A DNA stretch of 64,000 nucleotides from Nonomuraea roseoviolacea subsp. carminata (GTDB lineage Bacteria > Actinomycetota > Actinomycetes > Streptosporangiales > Streptosporangiaceae), in contig NZ_JAMZEC010000001.1 in NCBI RefSeq assembly GCF_024172185.1, forward strand, positions 2,666,001-2,730,000, written 5' to 3'. Below the pieces are notes generated by a model, which searched no databases, was not told the origin of the DNA, and was given only the letters and a program-made list of their open reading frames with translations. Numbering within the stretch: position 1 is the first letter of the stretch; each line of letters opens with the position of its first letter. Of this stretch, positions 36,054 to 44,780 are shown one piece after another. A program made the translations under genes and the position numbers.

Positions 36054-37253
36054 ATGGGGGCGGTGGCGGTGCGCAGGTCTTTCAAGTTCCTGCTGCGGCC
36101 GACTCGTCGTCAGGAGATCGCGCTGATGGCGTGCCTCGATGATCATCGCCAGTTGTACAACGGGGCGTTGGAGCATCGACGTACGGCCTATCACAAGGCG
36201 GGTGTGAGCGTCCGGTATGGCGATCAGTCCGGGGAGTTGAAGTACATCCGGGCTGGCGACGAAGGTGGTCAGGGCCGCTGGTCGTTCTCTTCACAGCAGG
36301 CCACATTGCGCCGGCTGGACAGGGCCTTCGCCGCGTTCTTCGCCCGGGTCAAGGCGGGGCGCGCGCCGGGATTTCCGCGGTTCAGGGGACGTGGCCGGTT
36401 CGACACGGTGACCTGGCCCAAGGACGGCGACGGCTGCAGATGGGACTCCCAGCCCGAGCGTGCTTCGGCGACCTTCGTCCGCCTGCAAGGGATCGGGCAC
36501 GTGCGCGTTCACCGGCACCGGACGGTCAAAGGCCGGGTGAAGACCGTCAGTGTGAAGCGGGAAGGTGTCCGCTGGTTCGTGATCGTTTCCTGCGAGGATG
36601 TGCCTGCCGAGCCGCTGCCGGCCACGGGCGCGGTCACCGGCGTGGACGTGGGCATCGCCTCGCTGGTGACGACGTCCCAGGGTGAGCATGTGGCCAACCC
36701 GCGTCACCTTGCCGCCTCCGCCGACCATCTCGCGGCGGCACAGCGGGCTGTGGCCCGCGCCATGCGGGGCAGCAGGCGTCGCGGCAAGGTTGTGGCGAGG
36801 GTCGGCGCGCTGCACGCCAAGGCGCGACGTCAGCGCCTGGATGGCGTACACAAAGCCGCGCTCGCCCTGGTCCGCGCCTACGACGTGATCGTGCATGAGG
36901 ACTTGCGGATCACGAACATGACCCGCTCAGCAGCCGGCACGCTCGATGCGCCTGGCCGTAACGTCGCGGCCAAGTCCAGCCTCAATCGCAGCATCCTGGA
37001 CGCGGGTTGGGGGATGTTCCTGACGATCCTTTCGCACAAGGCTGAAAGCGCCGGTCGAAAGCTGATAGCAGTGGACCCCGCCAACACCTCCCGCACGTGC
37101 GCCCGTTGCGGGCACTGCGCGCAGGCCAACCGCGTCAGCCAAGCCGTGTTCGCCTGCACGGCCTGCGGGCATACAGCGCACGCCGACGTGAATGCGGCCG
37201 CCAACATCCTGAGGGCAGGGCTTGCCCTTCGTGAGGCCGCGGAAGCGGCTTAG
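36054..37253 (+). CDS. tnpB: Stand-alone TnpB (IS200/IS605 family RNA-guided nuclease)
   Basis: 399 residues. TnpB is the Cas12 ancestor that uses an omega-RNA from the element's right end to cut target DNA next to a short TAM. RuvC acidic residues are present: Asp in VTGVDVGIASL, Glu in VIVHEDLRI, Asp in AHADVNAAANIL. A four-Cys zinc ribbon (CARC ... CTAC) lies between the last two. The N-terminal helix-turn-helix (RRSFKFLLRPTRRQEIALMA) is also there. No TnpA transposase is nearby, so it is an IS1341-type orphan. A GTG at 36069 could be the start instead. Confidence 0.92.
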   Translation: MGAVAVRRSFKFLLRPTRRQEIALMACLDDHRQLYNGALEHRRTAYHKAGVSVRYGDQSGELKYIRAGDEGGQGRWSFSSQQATLRRLDRAFAAFFARVKAGRAPGFPRFRGRGRFDTVTWPKDGDGCRWDSQPERASATFVRLQGIGHVRVHRHRTVKGRVKTVSVKREGVRWFVIVSCEDVPAEPLPATGAVTGVDVGIASLVTTSQGEHVANPRHLAASADHLAAAQRAVARAMRGSRRRGKVVARVGALHAKARRQRLDGVHKAALALVRAYDVIVHEDLRITNMTRSAAGTLDAPGRNVAAKSSLNRSILDAGWGMFLTILSHKAESAGRKLIAVDPANTSRTCARCGHCAQANRVSQAVFACTACGHTAHADVNAAANILRAGLALREAAEAA

Positions 37254-37289
37254 CGAGAAGCCGCTCCCTTCAGGGAACGGAGGAGTCAC
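37160..37289 (+). ncRNA. Probable TnpB omega-RNA / right end of the element
   Basis: Directly after the tnpB stop, CCG-C-TCCCT-TC-AGGGA-A-CGG forms a stem (37261-37280) followed by AGGAGTCAC. This layout, a hairpin then GGAGGAGTCAC, is typical of the 3' scaffold of omega-RNAs of IS605-type TnpBs in GC-rich bacteria. The scaffold probably begins within the tnpB 3' end (5' limit uncertain). The sequence just after 37289 would be the guide; it starts TCTTCTGTAGGC and runs to the next gene. Confidence 0.6.
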
Positions 37290-37312
37290 TCTTCTGTAGG
37301 CTCGACAGCGCC

Positions 37313-38836
37313 ATGGACGTGACTCCCCCCTCTACGCTCCGCCGCCTCGGCATCGCCTTGGCCGGTGTCGCGGTCGCCGCGCTGACCGGCGCCGCGTGCG
37401 CGCTCTCCTTCGACGACCTGCGGTCGCTGGCCGAACTCGGCGATACCCGGGCCGACCTCGCCTATCTCTATCCAGCGGCGTTCGACGCGCTGCTCGTGGT
37501 GGCGCTGATCAGCCTCCTGCTGCTGCGCTCGGCGCGCCTGCTGGTCCGGATCCAGACGGCGATCGTCCTGGTCGTGCTGCTGGTGGCCGCCGCCGCAGCG
37601 AACGTCTCGGCCGCCTTGGGGCTGGAGCCGGACGTACGGCAGGCGGCCGTCGGCGTGGCCGTCGCGCCGTGGGTCATGCTGGCGGTGGCGCTGTGGCTGT
37701 GGCTGCTGCTCATCAAGCACGTACAGAACCGGCGTTCCGTACGCGACGACGACCTGGACGACGACGGCGACGAGCGGGACCTCGTCCCCTTCCCGCGCGG
37801 CCGCGCCCTCGACGCGCCGCCGCCCCTCTCCGAGACGCCGCCGCTGACCGAGCCGCTGGAGCAGGTCCTGGAGCCGACACCGGTCGTGGGCCCCACCCCG
37901 GCGCCCGAGACGCCGCCGATCTCCGAGCGGGTGACGCGCCGACCGGCCCCTGAGCCGACGGCGTCGGAGGTGGCAGTGGCCGGGGCCTCGGGTCCTGTCG
38001 GGTCCGCGGACGTTTCCGACGAGGCCGTCACGCCGTCTCGGGCTTGGGCTCAGGAGCGGGAACGGGAGCGGGAGCGGCAGGGCTCGGCCGTGCCGGGGGC
38101 TGCCCGGGAGGAGGCTGTGCGGGCGGAGGCGGCTCAGGCCGAAGCTGCGCGCGCCGAAGCTGCACGGGCCGAAGCGGCACGGGCCGAAGCGGCACGGGCC
38201 GAAGCGGCACGGATCGAAGAGGCTCGGGTTGCGGCCGTACGGGCGGAGGCGGACGCCTCCCGGGAGGGCGCGTCCAGCGTGTCTGCCGGTGCAGGGACGG
38301 CGGAGGCCGGGCCGGTGGAGGACTCCGTGGCAACCGACGCCGCGACTCCCGACGCCCCTTCAGGGCCGCGGCAGGAAACCTCCGAGCAGGAGACGTCGCG
38401 GCGTGAGGCTCCCCGTCAGGAGGCGTCTCAGCCGGAGGCCCGCCCTCGGTCCGAGGCTCCTCGGCAGGAGCCTGCGCGGCGGCCGGTCCGCTGGGGTGAC
38501 CGGGTGAAGCCGACCGACGTCCTCGTCCACCCCCGTACCCCGGCCGGCAAGGACGCCGACACCCAGCCCGTGCCCGTCGTCACCGACGACCGCCCGGCTG
38601 CCCCCGCGAGCAGCGGGCCGGACCCGGCGCACGGCCGCGAGGCCGCCGACCCGGGCGAGCCCCGCGCCACCGCCGCGGCCGAGAAGGCCCCCGCAGGGCC
38701 CGCGCACGACGGCGAGCGTGACGAGTCCATGGTCGACACCGCCCCTCACCCCGTCATCCACGAGGAGCCCGTCGAGGCCTACGACGACCCTCCGGGCCGC
38801 CGCGTGCGCAGCACCCCCCTCCCACCCGAGGAGTGA
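37313..38836 (+). CDS. DUF2637 membrane protein with a long repeat-rich tail
   Basis: 507 residues. The N-terminal 140 form a four-helix DUF2637 domain (LGIALAGVAVAALTGAACAL, AYLYPAAFDALLVVALISLL, AIVLVVLLVAAAAANVSAAL, APWVMLAVALWLWLLLIKHV), often found near plasmid-transfer-like and developmental genes. The rest is cytoplasmic, Pro/Glu/Ala-rich and disordered, with six or more AEAAR units at about 270-305 likely to form one charged helix. It starts 60 bases after tnpB, in the region a TnpB guide would match. Confidence 0.8.
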   Translation: MDVTPPSTLRRLGIALAGVAVAALTGAACALSFDDLRSLAELGDTRADLAYLYPAAFDALLVVALISLLLLRSARLLVRIQTAIVLVVLLVAAAAANVSAALGLEPDVRQAAVGVAVAPWVMLAVALWLWLLLIKHVQNRRSVRDDDLDDDGDERDLVPFPRGRALDAPPPLSETPPLTEPLEQVLEPTPVVGPTPAPETPPISERVTRRPAPEPTASEVAVAGASGPVGSADVSDEAVTPSRAWAQERERERERQGSAVPGAAREEAVRAEAAQAEAARAEAARAEAARAEAARAEAARIEEARVAAVRAEADASREGASSVSAGAGTAEAGPVEDSVATDAATPDAPSGPRQETSEQETSRREAPRQEASQPEARPRSEAPRQEPARRPVRWGDRVKPTDVLVHPRTPAGKDADTQPVPVVTDDRPAAPASSGPDPAHGREAADPGEPRATAAAEKAPAGPAHDGERDESMVDTAPHPVIHEEPVEAYDDPPGRRVRSTPLPPEE

Positions 38837-38884
38837 CCGAGGCGGCGGGGGCCGGCCGGCCCCCGCACGCGGCGCCCTCGCGCC

Positions 38885-38970
38885 GACGTGACGGACACAC
38901 CCGCCGTCACCACGAAGCACTGACGTGACGGGCACACCCGCCGTCGCCACGAAGCGTTGACGTGACGGGA
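38885..38970. repeat. 37-bp direct repeat, 2.3 copies
   Basis: Units start at 38885, 38922 and 38959 with GACGTGACGG; the first two differ at only a few positions. It lies downstream of the DUF2637 gene. The rest of the 410-bp spacer (38837-39246) holds a terminator but no clear gene. Confidence 0.85.
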
Positions 38971-39167
38971 GCGGGAGGCGGGGTCGTCGGCGGCGTACGG
39001 GAGGGCGGCGGCGACGCAGAACCGGCTGGGGCAGGCCGAGGAACTGGAAGTGGATGGGACGCGACAGGCGGGGCCGACAAGCCCCCGAACGGCCCAGCCA
39101 AGGCGAAGGCTCCCCGAGGGCCCGGAGCACGCCCCAAGGCCGTCTCAGCGCCCTCCAGGCAACACGG

Positions 39168-39198
39168 AGACCCGCTCGGCGAACCGAGCGGGTCTTTC
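39168..39198. terminator. Bidirectional terminator
   Basis: AGACCCGCTCGG, tetraloop CGAA, CCGAGCGGGTCT and TT: a perfect 12-bp stem between the DUF2637 gene and the facing GlsB-like gene. Confidence 0.92.
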
Positions 39199-39246
39199 CG
39201 CGTATACCGTGTGCCGCGCCGCTCTCAGGAGCGCGGAGTCGTGGTC

Positions 39247-39525
39247 CTAGATGCTCCGCGAACCGCTACCGCGGCGCAGTCCGGCCACGAGGCCGACACC
39301 GACGATCGCCAGGACCACCTGCATGACGAGCTCGATCCAGTCGATGCCCGGGGTGGTCTCAACGCCGAGAACCTGCGCGATGAGGGTGCCCAGCAGGGCG
39401 GCGACGATGCCGACGACGACGGTCAGGATCCACCCGATGGCCTGCCGGCCGGGCAGCAGCAGACGGCCGACGGCACCGATGACGGCGCCGATGACGATCG
39501 CGCCGAGGATGGACTGAATAGTCAT
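39247..39525 (-). CDS. GlsB/YeaQ/YmgE family membrane protein
   Basis: 92 residues with three membrane spans: QSILGAIVIGAVIGAVGRLL, GWILTVVVGIVAALLGTLIA and a last one in the LVMQVVLAIVGVGLVAGL segment. The LLLPGRQ...G glycine-rich pattern is that of transglycosylase-associated (stress) proteins. GGAGG precedes the ATG at 39525. It is a paralogue of the next gene. Confidence 0.9.
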   Translation of the reverse strand: MTIQSILGAIVIGAVIGAVGRLLLPGRQAIGWILTVVVGIVAALLGTLIAQVLGVETTPGIDWIELVMQVVLAIVGVGLVAGLRRGSGSRSI

Positions 39526-39624
39526 GGTACGAAACCTCCCCATGAGGGTGAGCCGTTCACTCTCTCACGGTGAGATCAGTACCCAGGCGCGCACAATTAT
39601 GCGTAGAAATTACGTTGGCGCTGG

Positions 39625-39912
39625 TCAGACGCCGGTAGGTCCTGGGCCGGTAGCTTTTCCGGCGCTCATCCGGGTCACCAGGAGCACGCCGCCGATGGCG
39701 AGGACGAGTTGGAGAATGTGCTCGATCCAGTCGATGCCCTTGGTGTCGGCCCAGCCGAAAAGGTGCGCGATGAGCGTGCCGAGCAGAGCGGCCACGATGC
39801 CGACGATGAGCGTCAGGCCGATGGACATGTTCTGCCTGCCGGGAACGATGAGCCTGGCCAGGGCGCCGATGATGGCCCCGATGACGACGGCGGAGACGAT
39901 GGCGCCGATCAT
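39625..39912 (-). CDS. GlsB/YeaQ/YmgE family membrane protein, second copy
   Basis: 95 residues beginning MIGAIVSAVVIGAIIGALAR, with LIVPGRQNMSIGLTLIVGIV and the same three-span topology as the gene at 39247 (GIDWIE shared near the third span). GGGGGAG supports the start at 39912. The two are a tandem duplication. Confidence 0.9.
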   Translation of the reverse strand: MIGAIVSAVVIGAIIGALARLIVPGRQNMSIGLTLIVGIVAALLGTLIAHLFGWADTKGIDWIEHILQLVLAIGGVLLVTRMSAGKATGPGPTGV

Positions 39913-40102
39913 GTGTACTCCCCCCGAGATGTTCACATGCCACAAGGGGATTTACCCGGCATAACGGTCCACTACTCCTCCGAGAGGCGACGGTCCGTAC
40001 CGCGCCAGTGACGGACCGTCGCCTCGGTCGGCATGGCGGGTGGAGCGGCTCCGACACCGGCGCTCAGGCGCCCGCCGTGGACGCCCCTCGACCGCGTCCG
40101 TA

Positions 40103-40582
40103 CTAGGAGACGCCCGAGGAGGTGGAGTGGTTGACCACGAGAGCGGTGGCGATGGCGGCGACTCCCTCACCGCGGCCGGTGAGGCCGAGCCCGTCGGTGG
40201 TGGTGGCGCTGACGCTCACGGGCGCGCCGACGGCGGCCGACAGCGTCTTCTCGGCCTCGGCGCGGCGCGGCGCGAGCTTGGGCCGGTTGCCGACGACCTG
40301 GAGCGCGACGTTGCCGATCTCGAACCCGGCGGCGCGGACCTTGCGGGCCGTCTCCTCCAGCAGGGCGATGCCCGAGGCGCCGGCCCAGCGAGGATCGGCG
40401 GTGCCGAACAGGCCGCCCACGTCGCCGAGGCCGGCGGCGGACAACAGCGCGTCGCAGGCCGCGTGGGCGGCGGCGTCGCCGTCGGAGTGACCGGCGAGAC
40501 CCGTCTCGCCCGGCCAGTGCAGGCCGGCGAGGTGCAGCTCCCGCCCGGATGCGAACGGGTGGACGTCGACACCGACGCCCAC
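40103..40582 (-). CDS. ispF: 2-C-methyl-D-erythritol 2,4-cyclodiphosphate synthase
   Basis: Fifth step of the MEP isoprenoid pathway; trimeric, zinc-dependent. 159 residues with the metal-binding GVDVHPF (Asp6, His8), [31 protein letters not shown] and the C-terminal [20 protein letters not shown] loop. GTG is used as start. It follows carD by 17 bp; ispD, normally between them in actinomycetes, is absent. Confidence 0.96.
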   Translation of the reverse strand: MGVGVDVHPFASGRELHLAGLHWPGETGLAGHSDGDAAAHAACDALLSAAGLGDVGGLFGTADPRWAGASGIALLEETARKVRAAGFEIGNVALQVVGNRPKLAPRRAEAEKTLSAAVGAPVSVSATTTDGLGLTGRGEGVAAIATALVVNHSTSSGVS

Positions 40583-40599
40583 CCGCGGAATGTCCGTGT

Positions 40600-41082
40600 T
40601 CAGGAGTTGAGAACCTCGTCGAGCAGGGCCTCGGCCTTGTCCTCGTTGGTCTTCTCGGCGAGCGCGAGCTCGCTCACCAGGATCTGGCGCGCCTTGGCGA
40701 GCATGCGCTTCTCACCGGCGGAAAGGCCGCGCTCGCGGTCCCTCCGCCACAGGTCGCGGACGACCTCGGCGACCTTGTTGACGTCCCCCGACGCGAGCTT
40801 CTCGAGATTGGCCTTGTAGCGGCGGGACCAGTTGGTCGGCTCCTCCGTGTGCGGCATCCGGAGGACGTCGAAAACCCGCTCGAGGCCTTCCTGGCCCACT
40901 ACATCACGCACGCCGACGAGTTCGGCGTTTTCTGCTGGCACCTGGACGGTAAGGTCGCCCTTGTCGACCTTGAGCACCAGGTAGGTCTTTTCCTCACCCT
41001 TGATGGATCGCTTGGTGATTGCCTCGATCCGAGCAGCCCCATGGTGGGGGTAGACGACAGTGTCGCCGACCTGGAAAGTCAT
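40600..41082 (-). CDS. carD: CarD family RNA-polymerase-binding transcription factor
   Basis: 160 residues. CarD binds the RNAP beta subunit and stabilises open complexes, notably at rRNA promoters. N-terminal Tudor-like domain [20 protein letters not shown] and the C-terminal helical domain with the DNA-minor-groove Trp in [20 protein letters not shown]. It heads the carD-ispF operon and is divergent from the lipoprotein gene. Confidence 0.96.
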   Translation of the reverse strand: MTFQVGDTVVYPHHGAARIEAITKRSIKGEEKTYLVLKVDKGDLTVQVPAENAELVGVRDVVGQEGLERVFDVLRMPHTEEPTNWSRRYKANLEKLASGDVNKVAEVVRDLWRRDRERGLSAGEKRMLAKARQILVSELALAEKTNEDKAEALLDEVLNS

Positions 41083-41321
41083 GTGACAAGTACCCCTTCC
41101 GCTGTACTCCAGGGTACCACGCGTTCACAGCCTCCCGGAACAGTGAAATCACCATAACTGCAGGTCAAAGCCGCATATTAGGGGTTGACAAGTGGTCAAC
41201 TGTATGAATCGCATATGCCTGCACGGCTAATGACCTGCGGGGTCGTGAAATGACCATGGAAACAGGTCGATATGGTAGGCGCTGCACCATCACGCACGCG
41301 CGAACCAAGGAGAACCCGCCC

Positions 41322-41906
41322 GTGACCAGCCGTCGCTGGATTGTCGCCGCCGCCGCGCTCCTGGCAGCTCCCGTTCTTGCCGGCTGTTCGGCTGGATTCG
41401 GCGCCAACACCAACAAGCCGTACGCCCCCAACGAGGCCGGAGTCCTCATCGAGCAGGGCAAGTACGGCTCGCCGCGTGGCGTCCAGATCCCCCAGGCGTT
41501 CATCCTCGGTCCCGATTCCGGCGCCCAGCTCGCGTGGCGCGGCTCCGCCCCGATCTACCTGAACATCATCAACACGACCGGCACGCCCGACACCCTCACG
41601 GCCGTCTCCGCGGGCTCGCTCGGCACGGTGAAGGTGGCCACGCCGATCCAGCTTCCGCCCAACCAGCTCGTCAACACCGGCAAGCCGACGCCCCAGCTCA
41701 TCCTGGAGAGCCTCGCCAAGAGCCTCAGGGGCGGCGAGACGGTCCGGCTGGACCTCACGTTCGCCAACGCCGGGGTCGTCTCCATGAACGTGCCTGTGGT
41801 CACGCGCAGCCGCGAGTTCAAGGACTACCCGGCGGCCCCCGGCGCCACCGCCGCCCCCACGCCCACCCCGACGCCGTCCGCCACGGCGAGCGAGGGTGAG
41901 CACTGA
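41322..41906 (+). CDS. LpqE-like lipoprotein
   Basis: 194 residues with a lipoprotein signal (TSRRWIVAAAALLAAPVLAG then C; lipobox LAGC). The mature domain is beta-rich (IYLNIINTTGTPDTLTAVSA, GGETVRLDLTFANAGVVSMN) and loosely resembles the copper-chaperone PCu(A)C fold; the Met/His ligands of true PCu(A)C are not obvious. In Mycobacterium, lpqE is adjacent to carD, which supports the name. GTG at 41322 with AAGGAG is chosen over an ATG 72 bp upstream. Confidence 0.78.
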   Translation: MTSRRWIVAAAALLAAPVLAGCSAGFGANTNKPYAPNEAGVLIEQGKYGSPRGVQIPQAFILGPDSGAQLAWRGSAPIYLNIINTTGTPDTLTAVSAGSLGTVKVATPIQLPPNQLVNTGKPTPQLILESLAKSLRGGETVRLDLTFANAGVVSMNVPVVTRSREFKDYPAAPGATAAPTPTPTPSATASEGEH

Positions 41907-42006
41907 CCCCACTCAGCGTTTCGAGACGCGAAACCCCGGTCCGTGCGAACGGCCGGGGTTTCGCGCGTCCGGGCGTGTCGCCGCCCGGGCGCAGAAGCAG
42001 GCGCGG

Positions 42007-42699
42007 TCAGGCGTCGGCGGAGTCGAACTTGTAGCCGAGCCCCCGCACCGTCAGGATGCACCGCGGGTTGGACGGGTCGGCCTCGATCTTCGCGCGCAGC
42101 CGCTTGACGTGGACGTCCAGCGTCTTGGTGTCGCCCACGTAGTCGGCGCCCCAGACCCGGTCGATGAGCTGCCCGCGCGTCAGCACCCGGCCGGCGTTGC
42201 GCAGCAGCACCTCCAGCAGCTCGAACTCCTTCAGCGGGAGCTGCACCTGCTCTCCCCGCACGGCGACGACGTGCCGGTCGACGTCCATGCGGACCGGGCC
42301 GACCGCGAGCACGGCGGTCTCCAGCTCCTCCACGGGGTCGCCCTGCCGCCGCAGCACCGCGCGGATGCGCGCCACGAGCTCCCGGGAGGAGAACGGCTTG
42401 GTGACGTAGTCGTCTGCGCCCAGCTCCAGGCCCACGACCTTGTCGATCTCGCTGTCCTTGGCGGTCAGCATGATCACCGGCACCTTGGAGCGCTGCCGCA
42501 GCGACCGGCACACCTCGGTGCCGGGCAGGCCGGGCAGCATGAGGTCGAGCAGCACCAGGTCGGCGCCGTTGCGGTCGAACGTCTCGAGCGCCTCGGGACC
42601 GGTGGCCGCCACGGAGACCTCGAAGCCCTCCTTGCGCAGCATGTAGGACAGCGCGTCGGAGAAGGACTCCTCGTCCTCCACCACCAGCACTCGGGTCAT
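42007..42699 (-). CDS. regX3: RegX3/PhoP-type phosphate response regulator
   Basis: 230 residues: receiver domain with DD-type acid pocket (VVEDEE) and Asp52 in VLLDLMLPG, then an OmpR-type winged helix (PLKEFELLEVLLRNAGRVLT, RGQLIDRVWGADYVGDTKTL, DVHVKRLRAKIE). It is called RegX3 in mycobacteria and PhoP in Streptomyces. The start overlaps the senX3 end by four bases. Confidence 0.94.
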   Translation of the reverse strand: MTRVLVVEDEESFSDALSYMLRKEGFEVSVAATGPEALETFDRNGADLVLLDLMLPGLPGTEVCRSLRQRSKVPVIMLTAKDSEIDKVVGLELGADDYVTKPFSSRELVARIRAVLRRQGDPVEELETAVLAVGPVRMDVDRHVVAVRGEQVQLPLKEFELLEVLLRNAGRVLTRGQLIDRVWGADYVGDTKTLDVHVKRLRAKIEADPSNPRCILTVRGLGYKFDSADA

Positions 42700-43874
42700 C
42701 GGGCCGCCTCCAGGGGACTCGCGGGTTGTACTGGTACGGCCGTGCCGCCGAAGGCGGGCAGCCGAAGCGTGAAGGTGGAGCCGGAGCCTTCCTTGCTCCA
42801 GACGGAGACCTCGCCGGCGTGGGCGACGGCGACGTGCTTGACGATCGCCAGGCCGAGGCCGGTGCCGCCGGTCGCGCGCGAGCGAGCCGCGTCGACGCGG
42901 AAGAAGCGCTCGAAGATGCGCTCCAGCGACTCCTCCGGGATGCCGATGCCCTGGTCGCTGACGCTGATCTCGACGGAGTCGCCGGCGGGTCTGACGCTGA
43001 CGACGACGCGGGTGTGCTCGGGGCTGTAGGCGATGGCGTTGTCGATGAGGTTGCGCAGGGCGGTGACGAGCAGCTCGTCGTCGCCCCAGATGCGCAGCCC
43101 CTCGGCGCCGCCGGTGGCCAGCGTGATGTCCTTGGCGCTGGCGCGGGTGTTGCAGCGGTCGATGGCGTCGTGGATCGCCTCGTCGATCGCCACCTGGCCG
43201 GGGGTCGGGATGGGTTCGGCGCCCTGGATGCGGCTCAGCGTGATGAGGTCCTGGACGAGGTAGGTGAGCCGGGCCGCCTCGTGCTGCATGCGGCCGGCGA
43301 AACGGGTGACCGCCACGGGGTCGTCGGCGGCGTCCTGGATGGTCTCGGCGAGCAGGCTCAGGGCGCCCACGGGCGTCTTGAGCTCGTGGCTGACGTTGGC
43401 GACGAAGTCGCGGCGGACCGCCTCGACCCGGCGCCGCTCGGTCTGGTCCTCGGCGAGCACCAGCACCTGCCCGTACGAGCCGAGGGGCGCCACGCGCACC
43501 GCGAAGCTGGTGGTCTCCTGGCCGAACTTGTGGCCGGCGACGTCGATCTCGCTCTCCCTGATCTCGCCGTCCCTGCGTACCTGCCGGGCGAGGGCGAGCA
43601 GTTCGGCGGCCATCAGCCTCTCGCCCTTGACCAGCCCGAACGCGCGGGCGGCCGAGCTGGCGCGCAGCACGCGGTCGTGCGCGTCGAGGACGACGGCCGA
43701 GGAGGGCAGTACGGCCAGCACCGACGCGACGCCCTGTGGCAGCGCGCCCGGGTCCGGCACCTCGGCCGCGGCGGCACGCCTGGGGCTCTCGATCTGGTTG
43801 CGGTAGAACAGGACCGCGACTGCCCCCACGACGAAGCCGGCCAGGGCCGCGAAGCTCATGGCCATCTCACTCAT
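42696..43874 (-). CDS. senX3: SenX3/PhoR-type sensor histidine kinase
   Basis: 392 residues. A single N-terminal membrane span (MSFAALAGFVVGAVAVLFYR) is followed by a PAS domain (VASVLAVLPSSAVVLDAHDR), the phospho-His in VANVSHELKTPVGALSLLAE, and the ATPase boxes NLIDNAIAYSPEHT, DQGIGIPEESLERIFERFFR and GGTGLGLAIVKH. It controls the phosphate-starvation response with RegX3. MSEMAMS at 43874 is preferred over the in-frame ATG at 43952, which would add residues before the membrane span. Confidence 0.94.
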   Translation of the reverse strand: MSEMAMSFAALAGFVVGAVAVLFYRNQIESPRRAAAAEVPDPGALPQGVASVLAVLPSSAVVLDAHDRVLRASSAARAFGLVKGERLMAAELLALARQVRRDGEIRESEIDVAGHKFGQETTSFAVRVAPLGSYGQVLVLAEDQTERRRVEAVRRDFVANVSHELKTPVGALSLLAETIQDAADDPVAVTRFAGRMQHEAARLTYLVQDLITLSRIQGAEPIPTPGQVAIDEAIHDAIDRCNTRASAKDITLATGGAEGLRIWGDDELLVTALRNLIDNAIAYSPEHTRVVVSVRPAGDSVEISVSDQGIGIPEESLERIFERFFRVDAARSRATGGTGLGLAIVKHVAVAHAGEVSVWSKEGSGSTFTLRLPAFGGTAVPVQPASPLEAAR

Positions 43875-43946
43875 GTCATCGATGGTAGGCGGACGATTTC
43901 GCGCGACACTCCTCTCACCAGGGGATGAACGGCCCTTTCCCGGAAA

Positions 43947-43979
43947 GTTCATCTGACGGTCGGAGTTCGTTCATCGGCG
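43947..43979. promoter_or_regulatory. PHO box (three 11-nt direct-repeat units)
   Basis: GTTCATCTGAC, GGTCGGAGTTC, GTTCATCGGCG follow each other at exact 11-base spacing, the arrangement known for Streptomyces PhoP binding. It lies between senX3 and phoU and can autoregulate both. Confidence 0.82.
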
Positions 43980-43997
43980 CACACATACGGTGACGGC

Positions 43998-44642
43998 ATG
44001 CGCGATGCGTACCATGAGGATCTTGATTCCCTGACCGACAAGCTGGTCGAGATGACCAGGCTTGTCCGCTCGGCCATCTCCCGGGCCACGACCGCCCTGC
44101 TGGACTCCGACCTGCAGCTCGCGGAGAGCGTCATCTCCCGTGACGCGGAGGTGAACGGCATCTTCGAGGACGTCGAGACGACGATCTTCGAACTGATGGC
44201 CCGCCAGCAGCCGGTCGCGGTGGACCTGCGGATGGTCATCACGGCGCTGCGCATGGGCACCGACCTGGAGCGGATGGGCGACCTGGCGGTCCACGTGGCC
44301 AAGGTGGCGCGGCTGCGCCATCCCGAGTCGGCGATCCCGGCCGAGGCCCGCTCCACGATCGTCGAGATGGGGCAGATCGCCGAGAACCTGGTCACCAAGG
44401 CCGGGAGCTGCATCGCCTCGCGCGACGTGGACTCGGCCCTGGAGCTCGACCAGGACGACGACGCCATGGACCGGCTGCACCGCAGGCTGTTCCGGACGAT
44501 CCTGGCCAAGGACTGGGCGCACGGCGTGGAGCCGGCCATCGACATCACGCTCATCGGCCGCTACTACGAGCGGTACGCCGACCACGCGGTGCGCGTCGCG
44601 AGCGCCGTGGTCTACCTGGTGACGGGCTCGCGCCCCGCCTGA
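43998..44642 (+). CDS. phoU: Phosphate transport system regulator PhoU
   Basis: 214 residues, all helical, with two PhoU repeats: LVRSAISRATTALLDSDLQL, RQQPVAVDLRMVITALRMGT, DLERMGDLAVHVAKVARLRH and later YYERYADHAVRVASAVVYLV. The E..RMGDL and RYADH motifs are the metal-binding signatures. It is divergent from senX3-regX3, as in Streptomyces. Confidence 0.95.
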   Translation: MRDAYHEDLDSLTDKLVEMTRLVRSAISRATTALLDSDLQLAESVISRDAEVNGIFEDVETTIFELMARQQPVAVDLRMVITALRMGTDLERMGDLAVHVAKVARLRHPESAIPAEARSTIVEMGQIAENLVTKAGSCIASRDVDSALELDQDDDAMDRLHRRLFRTILAKDWAHGVEPAIDITLIGRYYERYADHAVRVASAVVYLVTGSRPA

Positions 44643-44659
44643 GACGCCGTCGTCCCCAC

Positions 44660-44693
44660 CTGAGACCCCTGAGACCCCTGAGACCCCTGAGAC
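44660..44693. repeat. 10-bp tandem repeat after phoU
   Basis: CTGAGACCCC is repeated 3.4 times directly downstream of phoU, followed by two near copies of GGGACGCCGTCT/C. No function seen. Confidence 0.75.
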
Positions 44694-44722
44694 GCCGTCT
44701 CCCGAGCCTGGGACGCCGTCTT

Positions 44723-44757
44723 CCGATGCCGGCCCGGAGTCACCGGGCCGGCATCGG
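44723..44757. terminator. Bidirectional terminator between phoU and gpmA
   Basis: CCGATGCCGGCCCGG, loop AGTCA, CCGGGCCGGCATCGG: a perfect 15-bp stem between convergent genes. Confidence 0.92.
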
Positions 44758-44780
44758 TCGTTCTCGGATCCGGGGCGTTC

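Noticed and set aside
38885..38970. 37-bp repeats as a CRISPR array
   Set aside because: Only two full copies, contiguous and without unique spacers; no cas genes.
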